NCBI GenBank assembly: GCA_003139545.1
Contig: PLJC01000027.1
Span: 1-39,118, forward strand
Direction of reading: 5' to 3'
DNA from: Actinomycetota bacterium
GTDB lineage: Bacteria; Actinomycetota; Thermoleophilia; Gaiellales; Gaiellaceae
DNA length: 39,118 nucleotides
Shown here: positions 1 to 5,959 of the stretch, in pieces
Position numbering within the stretch: the first letter of the stretch is position 1
Layout of the letters: every line of letters begins with the position of its first letter
Notes under the pieces: generated by a model
What the model saw: the letters and a program-made list of their open reading frames with translations, nothing else
The model's database searches: none
Told to the model about the DNA's origin: nothing
Program-made: the position numbers and the translations under genes

Positions 1-182
1 GCCGTGGCACACGAGACCGAGTACGTCTGTGCGTTGCCGCCGGTGTTGAGCGCCGCCGTGCCCGGCACCTCGATCGCGGTGCCCCAGCTGACCGCGACCT
101 GCGTGGCTGCGGAACCGCCAGAGACCGCCAGCACGCCAACAAGCCCGAACAGCCCGAGCAGTCCGAGCAACCTTCTCCTCAT
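1..182 (-). CDS. Secreted repeat protein, N-terminal part (runs off the window)
   Basis: Partial gene read leftward from an ATG at 182; only the first 60 residues are inside the window. The start is supported by an AGGAG Shine-Dalgarno about seven bases upstream. The protein begins MRRRLLGLLGLFGLVGVLAV, a signal peptide with two or three arginines, a Leu/Gly/Val core and a small-residue cleavage region around residues 22-26. The mature part then reads VSWGTAIEVPGTAALNTGG and SVSCAT. From memory this resembles the repeat unit of large extracellular actinobacterial proteins of unknown function in which EVPGTAALN and SVSC recur every few tens of residues, but only one unit is visible, so repetition is inferred. 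It lies outside the repeat-bounded gene array that begins to its right. Confidence 0.75.
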   Translation of the reverse strand, partial: MRRRLLGLLGLFGLVGVLAVSGGSAATQVAVSWGTAIEVPGTAALNTGGNAQTYSVSCAT

Positions 183-339
183 TTCACTCCTCCCACATCC
201 ATCGAGGGCGACGACGCTACCAGACTCGCCGCGACCCGCCGATCCGGCGGTTCCGGACCCAAACTCGCTCAGACGAGACGACCGTGACGGCACTAGAACG
301 TTGCGCCTGCCCTGCAACGCATGGGTAATCTGAGCGTCG

Positions 340-702
340 ATGCGATTCGTAGTCATTCGCGAACAGGGACGCGGATGGGACCCATCCCGGGCGATGCGCC
401 AACAGAACCACTGGTTAGATCACGTCGCGTTCGTCAATGGCATCGTCGATCAGGGGTCGATGCTTCTCGGCGGGCCGCTCAGCGACTTCGATCGGAACGG
501 TGAGCCGGTCGACCCCACCGACGCTGTCGGCCCAAACCGGACATATAGGGCATTGATCGTTCTCGAGGCCGATACAGAAGAAGAGCTGACGAAGCTGCTG
601 GACGATGACCCTTGGAGCAAGCATCACGTGCTTGAGACTGCGGCGATCTATCGGTGGGAGATGCTCGTGGGAAAACATCGCCTCGGCTTGAACCGGGCGT
701 AG
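340..702 (+). CDS. YciI/YCII-like protein
   Basis: A 120-residue protein with the ferredoxin-like alpha/beta layout of the YciI family. Visible landmarks are the N-terminal strand MRFVVI, conserved-type histidines in NHWLDH (H24, H28), the VNGIVDQGSMLLGGPL segment around residues 32-48, a second strand TYRALIVLEAD, and the closing DDPW...YRWEML segment. YciI-like proteins are small cytoplasmic proteins of poorly known, possibly enzymatic, function. The ATG at 340 has no convincing Shine-Dalgarno, but the family alignment begins there. It is the leftmost gene of the repeat-bounded array, with repeat copy 1 placed 18 bases after its stop and the convergent GNAT gene beyond. The YciI assignment is fairly secure; the role is unknown. 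Confidence 0.8.
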   Translation: MRFVVIREQGRGWDPSRAMRQQNHWLDHVAFVNGIVDQGSMLLGGPLSDFDRNGEPVDPTDAVGPNRTYRALIVLEADTEEELTKLLDDDPWSKHHVLETAAIYRWEMLVGKHRLGLNRA

Positions 703-720
703 ATTCACTCCACGTCCTCA

Positions 721-746
721 GGTGACATTCCCGCACGCTGGCGCAG
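721..746 (+). repeat. Array repeat, copy 1
   Basis: Contains GACATTCCCGCACGCTGGCG at 724-743, one base off the array consensus GACATTCCCGCACACTGGCG. It is preceded by TCAGGT and followed by CAGACG. It lies in the convergent gap between the YciI-like gene and the GNAT gene. Confidence 0.9.
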
Positions 747-760
747 ACGAGCGCCCGGCA

Positions 761-1210
761 TCAGCGTTTCTCCCAGCTGAGGTACGTGTGGGTCTCGATC
801 TCCTTGTACGGCTGGAAGCCCAGCCGCTCGTAGAGCGCACGTGCGCGCTTGTTCACGTGAAGGACGCGAAGGGTGATTGGCTTACCCGCGACCAAAGCCC
901 GTTCCATCAGCGAGCCGATAGCCGCCGTGCCGATGCCCCGCCCCTGCCACACGGGTAGGAGTTCAATCTCGGCGAGGTACAGCTGCTCTGCGTCTTCCTC
1001 GACGACGAGTACTCCGGCATCTTGTCCCTGTACCTGGATGATCTGCCAGCGCTCTGGGACGAAACCCTCGTCCAGGAATGCGGCCTGCTCAGCGTCGTCC
1101 CATCCCCACACCTGCTCGACGTAGCACCTCATCGCGGCTTCCTTCAGGCGAAGCAGGAACACCCGGTCGTCGGGGCGAGCGGGACGGAGCGTCCAAGCCG
1201 GAGAGGTCAT
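761..1210 (-). CDS. GNAT-family N-acetyltransferase
   Basis: A 149-residue acetyltransferase of the GNAT fold, which moves an acetyl group from acetyl-CoA to an amine; the substrate cannot be told. The acetyl-CoA pyrophosphate-binding motif A is clear: LLPVWQGRGIGTAAIGSL, with the Q-x-x-G-x-G signature at about residues 89-94. Motif B follows as NKRARALYERLGF near the C terminus. I start at the ATG at 1210 (MTSPAWTLRP); a GTG at 1261 is in frame but lies inside repeat copy 2 and gives an unlikely leader. GNAT genes are frequent passengers of mobile gene cassettes, which suits its position between copies 1 and 2. It converges on the YciI-like gene and diverges from the 54-residue gene. Confidence 0.88.
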   Translation of the reverse strand: MTSPAWTLRPARPDDRVFLLRLKEAAMRCYVEQVWGWDDAEQAAFLDEGFVPERWQIIQVQGQDAGVLVVEEDAEQLYLAEIELLPVWQGRGIGTAAIGSLMERALVAGKPITLRVLHVNKRARALYERLGFQPYKEIETHTYLSWEKR

Positions 1211-1243
1211 GGAGTAAAGGATGGTTGAATCATCGGGGCGTCG

Positions 1244-1269
1244 GGTGACATTCCCGCACACTGGCGCAC
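1244..1269 (+). repeat. Array repeat, copy 2
   Basis: Exact consensus GACATTCCCGCACACTGGCG at 1247-1266, preceded by CGTCGGGT. It sits in the divergent gap between the GNAT gene and the 54-residue membrane gene. Confidence 0.92.
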
Positions 1270-1291
1270 GCGGCGGCGCATACTTCAGGGC

Positions 1292-1456
1292 ATGCGGTGG
1301 CGCGCTCTTGGTGACCCGAGACCGTTGTTTTTGAGCGTGTTTGTCTTCGTCGCGTGGATCGTCGCCTCGACTGGATGGGTCCGGGTCCTCGCTGTGGTCT
1401 GGCTGGTCTATCCAGCCATCGTCGCCCGCCGCGTACTCACGCGGCGAGGATCCTGA
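1292..1456 (+). CDS. Small two-segment membrane protein (54 residues)
   Basis: A short reading frame from ATG 1292 to TGA 1454-1456, small enough to be missed by length cutoffs. It encodes 54 residues with an Arg-rich start (MRWRALGDPR), a hydrophobic segment at about 12-28 (LFLSVFVFVAWIVASTG), a second at about 31-46 (RVLAVVWLVYPAIVARR) and a basic tail (VLTRRGS). This matches a two-helix membrane hairpin obeying the positive-inside rule. It fills the only interval, between repeat copies 2 and 3, that would otherwise hold no gene, which supports it being real. A weak CAGGG lies upstream as a possible ribosome-binding site. No family recognised. Confidence 0.55.
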   Translation: MRWRALGDPRPLFLSVFVFVAWIVASTGWVRVLAVVWLVYPAIVARRVLTRRGS

Positions 1457-1477
1457 CGAAACGTCAACCGCTCGTCG

Positions 1478-1503
1478 GGGGACATTCCCTCACACTGGCG
1501 CAG
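1478..1503 (+). repeat. Array repeat, copy 3
   Basis: GACATTCCCTCACACTGGCG at 1481-1500, one mismatch to the consensus, preceded by CGTCGGG. It lies in the convergent gap between the 54-residue gene and the 153-residue gene. Confidence 0.9.
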
Positions 1504-1512
1504 CCGAGGGAT

Positions 1513-1974
1513 CTACGCCGGTTGTGGCGGCTTCGCTTGGCACTCCCGAATCCGGTCGAGTGCAGCCGCGCGGTCTGGAGGAAGCTCCTCCCATGTGGCC
1601 CTGGGGAAAGTGGCGCGAACGTTGTCCAGAGCGTCCAGATTCGGTAGGAACCAATCGTCGACCACGCGCGCTTGGGTATCAAGGTGCAAGACGTAGTAAG
1701 CGAGACCGGGCTCGCCCTCGCCGAACTCACTCACGTCGAGGTTGATGACCTCGGCAGCACGAACCTGGCGACCGCCAGGGAGGGTAACGGCGCCGCCTTC
1801 AACGGGGAGATCCCTGATCACGGCTTCGATCTCGTGAACGACCAGCGCTACAACTTCCGAGCCTGCGAATGCATACACATGGCTGGGGCGAAGATCTGCA
1901 AAGAGGACGAGGCGCCCATCCTCAGGTATCTGTTCCACCGCCGAATCGTAGGCCGACCGCGCGTCAGGTGACAT
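1513..1974 (-). CDS. Hypothetical protein (153 residues)
   Basis: Unrecognised soluble protein read leftward. It has no signal peptide or membrane segment and looks alpha/beta: GRLVLFADLRPSHVYAF, EVVALVVHEIEAVIRDLP, then GLAYYVLHLDTQARVVDDWF, and a helical C terminus (WEELPPDRAAALDRIREC). The only ATG in frame (1974) lies inside repeat copy 4, where the complement of GACATT supplies it. No Shine-Dalgarno is visible, so a GTG at codon 13 is an alternative start. The composition and steady frame support a real gene. It converges on the 54-residue gene across copy 3. Confidence 0.65.
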   Translation of the reverse strand: MSPDARSAYDSAVEQIPEDGRLVLFADLRPSHVYAFAGSEVVALVVHEIEAVIRDLPVEGGAVTLPGGRQVRAAEVINLDVSEFGEGEPGLAYYVLHLDTQARVVDDWFLPNLDALDNVRATFPRATWEELPPDRAAALDRIRECQAKPPQPA

Positions 1975-1992
1975 TCCCGCACACTGGCGCAG
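1967..1992 (+). repeat. Array repeat, copy 4
   Basis: Exact consensus GACATTCCCGCACACTGGCG at 1970-1989, preceded by CGTCAGGT and followed by CAGGCGAGC. It overlaps the annotated start of the 153-residue gene and precedes the stop of the next leftward gene. Confidence 0.92.
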
Positions 1993-1997
1993 GCGAG

Positions 1998-2282
1998 CTA
2001 CATCGATAGCGCAAAGACAACGAACGGCAGCGCAGCTATGTCAATAGCGAGAAGCTGAAGCGCGGCGTTTGCAAAGGATGTGCGTCTCGTCGCAACCTTG
2101 AAGACGACGACCGAGACCAATCCAATGTACGCAAGACCGACCGCTCCGCTCGGCCAGATGTGAGTCCCGCCCACAGTCGCTACGACAATCGCCACGGGGA
2201 GTTCGGCTAGCGTCAGAAGCACAGCGACGGTCGTGAGGACTGATAGCCCCGCGACTCGTCCGACGGAAGCAACGCCGCTCAT
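1998..2282 (-). CDS. Small multi-pass membrane protein
   Basis: A 94-residue hydrophobic protein with three probable membrane helices: LSVLTTVAVLLTLAELPVAI followed by VVATVG, then AVGLAYIGLVSVVVFKVA, then ALQLLAIDIAALPFVVFAL at the C terminus. A basic TRRTS loop lies between the second and third helices. I use the ATG at 2282 (MSGVASVGR); an in-frame ATG at 2318 lies within repeat copy 5 and would add 12 residues (MSPERTTVTVAS). No family recognised and no neighbour suggests a function. It is read in the same direction as the 153-residue gene but separated from it by copy 4, and is divergent from the lipoprotein gene. Confidence 0.6.
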   Translation of the reverse strand: MSGVASVGRVAGLSVLTTVAVLLTLAELPVAIVVATVGGTHIWPSGAVGLAYIGLVSVVVFKVATRRTSFANAALQLLAIDIAALPFVVFALSM

Positions 2283-2310
2283 AGAAGCCACTGTAACCGT
2301 CGTCCTTTCA

Positions 2311-2336
2311 GGGGACATTGCCGCACACTGGCGCAG
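2311..2336 (+). repeat. Array repeat, copy 5
   Basis: GACATTGCCGCACACTGGCG at 2314-2333, one mismatch to the consensus, preceded by TTTCAGGG. It lies between the divergent membrane-protein and lipoprotein genes. Confidence 0.9.
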
Positions 2337-2375
2337 GACAGCTTCGCTCGCCCTGGCGTGCGCTAGCGTCCGTGC

Positions 2376-2735
2376 GTGGCTCGCAGGGCGAGGCAAGGAC
2401 TACTGCTTGGCGCTCTCCTCGCCACGCTGATAGGCGTTGTGGCGGGGTGCACGATTGACCCCACCGAGAACAACTTCTATGTCCGCATCGTCAATGACAC
2501 CGGCAGACCCGTGCTTATCGAGGACTGTGGTGGAAACCACTGCGAGAAGCGGAGCAACCCTAGGCGTCTGAGGCCCGGCGCAACCACGGGGCCGTTCAAC
2601 TTTGCATCGGTCGGTGTCGCGAACCCCGTCGCCGTGGTGGCCATCGGTGGGCGTGTCCTCGGCTGTCTACCGCTTCTCTTTCACCGCGTTGTGCCGGGGG
2701 AACGGGTGCGTGTTTCGACCGCACAGAGCTGCTGA
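2376..2735 (+). CDS. Small lipoprotein, unknown function
   Basis: A 119-residue secreted lipoprotein. The GTG at 2376 gives a basic n-region (MARRARQG), a hydrophobic core and a lipobox VAGC, with the lipidated cysteine at residue 25. The mature protein (TIDPTENNFYVRIVNDTGRP onward) looks like a small beta-sandwich with a CGGNHC cysteine pair and a final cysteine, consistent with a folded extracellular domain. No family was recognised. The gene occupies the interval between repeat copies 5 and 6 alone. Its Shine-Dalgarno is poor. Confidence 0.65.
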   Translation: MARRARQGLLLGALLATLIGVVAGCTIDPTENNFYVRIVNDTGRPVLIEDCGGNHCEKRSNPRRLRPGATTGPFNFASVGVANPVAVVAIGGRVLGCLPLLFHRVVPGERVRVSTAQSC

Positions 2736-2741
2736 CGGTCG

Positions 2742-2767
2742 GGGGACATTCCCGCACACTGGCGCAG
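2742..2767 (+). repeat. Array repeat, copy 6
   Basis: Exact consensus GACATTCCCGCACACTGGCG at 2745-2764, preceded by GGTCGGGG. It sits in the convergent gap between the lipoprotein gene and the CDF transporter gene. Confidence 0.92.
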
Positions 2768-2782
2768 TCGAACGTTGCGCGC

Positions 2783-3520
2783 CTATGAGTGCTGGCCGTA
2801 GATGGTCTGCCACGAGTCCCAGGTGATCTTGAGGATCACGGCGGTGATCGCGAGGCCGATCAGCGGATCGGCGATCGGGGCGCCGAGTCCGACGACGATT
2901 GCGCTGGCGACGACGCCGAGCGAGACGAACCCATCGATGCGTGCGTGGTTCCCATCAGCAATGAGTGCGGGACTCTCGAGGCGTTTCCCCCCGCGCAGGC
3001 GGACTCTTGCGGCGATCTCGTTGCCGATGAAACCGACGACACCTGCAGCTGCGAGCACCCAGAGGTGACTCAGGTGCTGCGGGTGAACGAGTCGTTGGAT
3101 GGTTTCGTACAGGGCCACGAGCGCGCTGATCAGGATCGCCGCGACAACACCGAGTCCGGCCCAACGCTCGCCGCGCGCTGAGCGGAGATAGAACGCGATG
3201 CCAAGCGGAATCGCTGTCAGGCCGTCGCCGTAGTTGTGGATCAGGTCGGCAAGGAGCGCGACGCTTCCCGTGGCGACGAAAATGAGCGTTTGGATCGCGG
3301 CTGCGGTCGTTAAAACGGCAAGGCTTATCGAGACCGTCCTGACCCCATCCCGCGATTCGACGATCGACCGATCTACGAGGCCATGCGAGTGATCGTGACT
3401 TCCGTGCTCGTGATCGTCCTCGTCGTCGTCCTCGCGAAGACGAGCTTCATGCGCATGTGGCCCCTCGATGTCGCACGTCGCTGTGTGGCCCATGGCCCGA
3501 GAATAACCGGAGTCGTTCAC
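2783..3520 (-). CDS. Cation diffusion facilitator (CDF) metal efflux protein
   Basis: A 245-residue inner-membrane exporter of divalent metals (zinc, cobalt or similar) by proton antiport. The cytoplasmic N terminus carries an acidic, His-rich metal-binding stretch (about residues 31-47, DDDEDDHEHGSHDHSHG). Two CDF active-site motifs are present: D92/H95/D99 in ADLIHNYGD on helix 2 and D189/H192/D196 in ADGNHARID on helix 5. Six helices can be counted. The protein ends right after helix 6 (WDSWQTIYGQHS), so it lacks the usual cytoplasmic C-terminal ferredoxin-like domain; such short CDF proteins exist. A second ATG at codon 10 is an alternative start. It shares one repeat interval with the divergent 74-residue gene. 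Confidence 0.9.
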   Translation of the reverse strand: MNDSGYSRAMGHTATCDIEGPHAHEARLREDDDEDDHEHGSHDHSHGLVDRSIVESRDGVRTVSISLAVLTTAAAIQTLIFVATGSVALLADLIHNYGDGLTAIPLGIAFYLRSARGERWAGLGVVAAILISALVALYETIQRLVHPQHLSHLWVLAAAGVVGFIGNEIAARVRLRGGKRLESPALIADGNHARIDGFVSLGVVASAIVVGLGAPIADPLIGLAITAVILKITWDSWQTIYGQHS

Positions 3521-3575
3521 GGAAGATTCCCCCGAAGCAACCTGCTGCGGCCCGGCGGCGAAGGCTTACGCTGAT

Positions 3576-3800
3576 GTGGTGGAGCGCGCCTTTGACTTCT
3601 CCAGACGCGTACTTCGGGCTCTGAGGATCGCGGCGGCCGACAAGCGCATCCCTAGGCCGCTGCGGTGGATCGCGGCTCTGGCTCTCCTTCCGATTCCAGG
3701 CCCGTTTGACGAGGTCATCCTTGTGCTCGTTGCCCTGCCGCTCGCGTTGCTCTACCGCCGCCCACTCGCCGAGGCATGGAGGCAGGCGGCGCCAGATTGA
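3576..3800 (+). CDS. Small membrane protein (74 residues)
   Basis: Begins at GTG 3576 and encodes an amphipathic basic N terminus (FSRRVLRALRIAAADKRIPR) followed by one long hydrophobic region, RWIAALALLPIPGPFDEVIL and LVLVALPLALLY, that can form two helices split at PIPGPFDE. A basic tail follows. From memory this resembles short actinobacterial membrane proteins without known function. It is divergent from the CDF gene by 55 bases and shares its repeat interval, which makes a two-gene cassette possible. Coding status is moderately supported. Confidence 0.6.
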   Translation: MVERAFDFSRRVLRALRIAAADKRIPRPLRWIAALALLPIPGPFDEVILVLVALPLALLYRRPLAEAWRQAAPD

Positions 3801-3825
3801 TCACCGGCTGCGCGTGAGCGCTTCA

Positions 3826-3851
3826 GGGAACATTCCCGCACACTGGCGCAG
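3826..3851 (+). repeat. Array repeat, copy 7
   Basis: AACATTCCCGCACACTGGCG at 3829-3848, one mismatch to the consensus, preceded by CTTCAGGG. It lies 25 bases after the 74-residue gene. Confidence 0.9.
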
Positions 3852-3995
3852 GCGTCAGCACGCACACTCGCCCACCGCGGCGTTTGGTCGTCGCGTGGAA
3901 CGCACTCAGGGTGGACTGTTGCCGAGAGCGGGCCAAAGAGTGGACCCGCCTTCGGCTGCATTGACCGCATTTGACGCAGGGCAGATGATGCTCGA

Positions 3996-4598
3996 GTGCA
4001 GCTTGGAAAGGATCTGCGGTCCCACGAGCCGGCGGCGCCAGTTGGTCGAGCCGGTGCCGGCCGTTGGATCGCTGCTCTTGGCGTGATCGCTGCGGCATTG
4101 GTGCTCGTCGCCGCGGCCGCGGCGTCGCCGACGACAAAGTTCACCTCGAAACAGTACGGATACTCGATCATCCTTCGAGGCGGCGCGAGCCACTGGACCT
4201 CGAGCCTCGCGTTTGTCTCCTGGTCGACCGGCAAGATTTCGACGAACGCACCTGCGTTCGACACCTTCACCGAATCGCGCGTTAACCGGCTTTACCTCAT
4301 CGCCGCCCGACGCCGGCCGACCGGATCCACCCTCGGACAGTGGACAGCATTTTTCATCTCCGCGCGCCCGTCGGACTGCCGGAAGCCCGCGCCCGTCTCG
4401 AGCTCGACGCTCTCTGGCGCGCCCGCGCGCGTCCTCACCTTCTCATGCACCGACGGCTACAACGTGATCGCCATCACAGCGCTTCACGACCACCGCGGCT
4501 ACTTCATGATCGTCGCTTCGCCGACGAGCAGTTCCCGCGCCTCCGACCACCAGGCTTTCGACGCCGCTCAAAGGACCTTCCGGTTCCTGCCGAAGTAG
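3996..4598 (+). CDS. Membrane-anchored extracytoplasmic protein, unknown
   Basis: A 200-residue protein from GTG 3996. A short cytoplasmic N terminus is followed by one hydrophobic helix at about residues 24-43 (WIAALGVIAAALVLVAAAAA) and then a mature domain of about 155 residues. That domain begins TTKFTSKQYGYSIILRGGAS and continues with alternating strands, two cysteines (in PSDCRKP and TFSCTDG) and a terminal helix (DHQAFDAAQRTFRFLPK). The KQYGYSI...W opening is reminiscent of PsbP/LpqN-type lipoprotein domains, but that is a weak resemblance. It occupies the interval between repeat copies 7 and 8 alone. Confidence 0.65.
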   Translation: MQLGKDLRSHEPAAPVGRAGAGRWIAALGVIAAALVLVAAAAASPTTKFTSKQYGYSIILRGGASHWTSSLAFVSWSTGKISTNAPAFDTFTESRVNRLYLIAARRRPTGSTLGQWTAFFISARPSDCRKPAPVSSSTLSGAPARVLTFSCTDGYNVIAITALHDHRGYFMIVASPTSSSRASDHQAFDAAQRTFRFLPK

Positions 4599-4636
4599 GG
4601 ATTCCTAGCGAAGTAACGGGTTCGAATCTGTTATCA

Positions 4637-4654
4637 GTCCTCTCGTCAGAGGAC
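4637..4654 (+). other. Perfect hairpin leading into array repeat copy 8
   Basis: GTCCTCT (4637-4643) and AGAGGAC (4648-4654) form a 7-bp perfect stem with a CGTC loop. The right arm runs into repeat copy 8. No T-tract follows, so it is not a typical terminator. Confidence 0.5.
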
Positions 4655-4675
4655 ATTGCCGAATTACTGGCGCAG
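4649..4675 (+). repeat. Array repeat, copy 8 (diverged)
   Basis: Reads GACATTGCCG then AATTACTGGCGCAG, with changes and one extra base in the middle, while both ends of the repeat are kept. It is preceded by CGTCAGA and lies between two plus-strand genes. Confidence 0.8.
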
Positions 4676-4877
4676 GCGGTGTGTCTACCGCGTGACGGGC
4701 CGCAGCTGAAGCGCCTGTCTCAACGGACGAAGCAGAAGCAGCACGAGCTGAACTGCGCAGACCACACCGAGGCGAGCATTCTCTTGGGCCTGGGTGAGCC
4801 TCGATTGTATGTCTGCAGGACAGCACGCCAGCTATGGTGCCCCAGGCCTCGCCAGTCGATAAGTAGGAGGGACAGGG

Positions 4878-5288
4878 ATGGGAAGCAGGCGCAAGCGGAT
4901 GGCTGCGCGGTATGCCCGGCGAGCGAATATTTCGGGCGAGGAGGCCGTCACGATCTCGTTCGGGTTCAGTTCACTCGCGATCGCGATCATCGCTGGGGTG
5001 CTGGAGGAGTTGCCCTATGTGGGGCTCTTGGTCGCGCTGCTGTTCTTCCACTTTCACAGGACCGTGCTCGTGACCGATCGGCACGTGTATGTGTATCGCG
5101 ACCTTCCATTCCATCAGCCGGGTGCGCGACTCGGGCAGTATCCGCTCGGTCCGGACACGGTCACGCGCGTCCGCGGGAAGCTCACGTTCTCCGACGGTCA
5201 AGTCGTCTGGCACAGCCCACTGTTCGCCTGGCGGGTAAGGCAGGTAGCGGAGGCCGTGCGGGCCGGCGCCGCCGCCGCCTCGGCTTAG
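4878..5288 (+). CDS. Small membrane protein with PH-like C-terminal domain
   Basis: A 136-residue protein with a strong Shine-Dalgarno (GTAGGAGGGA about ten bases before ATG 4878). The basic N terminus (MGSRRKRMAARYARR) precedes two hydrophobic segments at about 26-57 (ITISFGFSS-type start, then LAIAIIAGVLEELPYVGLLV and ALLFF). The remainder (TVLVTDRHVYVYRDL onward, then YPLGPDTVTRVRGKLTFSDG) has the pattern of a bacterial PH-like domain as found in small membrane proteins. The good ribosome-binding site makes this one of the surest genes in the array. Function unknown. It sits alone between repeat copies 8 and 9. Confidence 0.72.
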   Translation: MGSRRKRMAARYARRANISGEEAVTISFGFSSLAIAIIAGVLEELPYVGLLVALLFFHFHRTVLVTDRHVYVYRDLPFHQPGARLGQYPLGPDTVTRVRGKLTFSDGQVVWHSPLFAWRVRQVAEAVRAGAAAASA

Positions 5289-5367
5289 TCAAGTGCGCCG
5301 AGCTTCGTCGCTACCGGCCACCCAGCCGCGCGCTCGATTGAATCCAGCCGCCTCCCCGGACGGTTCG

Positions 5368-5393
5368 GGGAACACTTAGCAACGCTGGGGCAG
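5368..5393 (+). repeat. Array repeat, copy 9 (strongly diverged)
   Basis: Keeps GGGAACA at the left and CGCTGGGGCAGG at the right but has about nine changes in the 23-base core. I call it mainly because it falls exactly at the expected gene boundary and is preceded by CGGTTCG. Confidence 0.55.
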
Positions 5394-5434
5394 GCAGTGT
5401 TCCTGGCGTCGAAGGCGGCATATGCTCGCGTTGC

Positions 5435-5953
5435 TTGGGAAAGCCGCCGAACTCTCCCTATCCGCCGGATCTGGCCGAAGACGCTGTCCCGGTCACAGAC
5501 CTTGAGGACTTAGTCGATGCGGTGGTGGTCGATCGCGATTGGGCGAATCGCCCGGCGCGTGGGTTGGTGGCTCGACGCGTGGAACTGCGCCGATGCCGGT
5601 TGACCGGCGTCGAGCTTGCGGAGGCCATGCTCTCAGACGTCGCGTTCGACGATTGCCGGCTCGACCTCGCTGGGCTGCGGATCGCGAAACTTGAACGGGT
5701 CGTCTTCCGTGAGTGTCGAATGGCTGAATGCGACTTCTACGATGCATCTCTGACGGACGTCCTGTTCGAGGATTGCGAGCTACGGGAGGCAACGTTCAGC
5801 GGCGTGAAGCTCAAGCGGGTCGAACTCCGCGGGTGCGATCTGTCGGGGCTCCGAGGCGTGGAGGCGCTGCGCGGTGCTCGTATGCCCTGGAACGACGTTC
5901 TCGAGAACGGTCCGCTGTTCGCAGCGGCACTCGGGCTGGAGATCATCGACTAA
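5435..5953 (+). CDS. Pentapeptide-repeat protein
   Basis: A 172-residue cytoplasmic protein. From about residue 47 to 142 nearly every fifth position is Leu or Phe in A(D/N)LXX-like units, for example VELRRCRLTGVELAEAML, FDDCRLDLAGLRIAKLERV, FRECRMAECDFYDASLTDV and FEDCELREATFSGVKLKRV. This predicts a right-handed quadrilateral beta-helix. Some pentapeptide proteins mimic DNA and protect gyrase from inhibitors, but many have no known role and nothing here points to a target. The open frame begins at TTG 5435, which is uncertain. The gene ends seven bases before repeat copy 10 and converges on the kinase gene. Confidence 0.82.
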   Translation: MGKPPNSPYPPDLAEDAVPVTDLEDLVDAVVVDRDWANRPARGLVARRVELRRCRLTGVELAEAMLSDVAFDDCRLDLAGLRIAKLERVVFRECRMAECDFYDASLTDVLFEDCELREATFSGVKLKRVELRGCDLSGLRGVEALRGARMPWNDVLENGPLFAAALGLEIID

Positions 5954-5959
5954 CGGTCG

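Noticed and set aside
4..333. Plus-strand 109-residue frame at the left edge
   Set aside because: It is antisense to the partial secreted-protein gene, whose start has a good ribosome-binding site and signal peptide.
1341..1745. Plus-strand frames of 97 and 134 residues across copy 3
   Set aside because: They cross the repeat and lie opposite the 153-residue gene; the sequence is low-complexity with no family features.
4618..4630. tRNA T-arm-like GGGTTCGAATCTG
   Set aside because: Surrounding bases do not form an acceptor, D or anticodon arm and the T-stem does not pair properly. It could be a tRNA-fragment remnant next to repeat copy 8, but the evidence is too thin.
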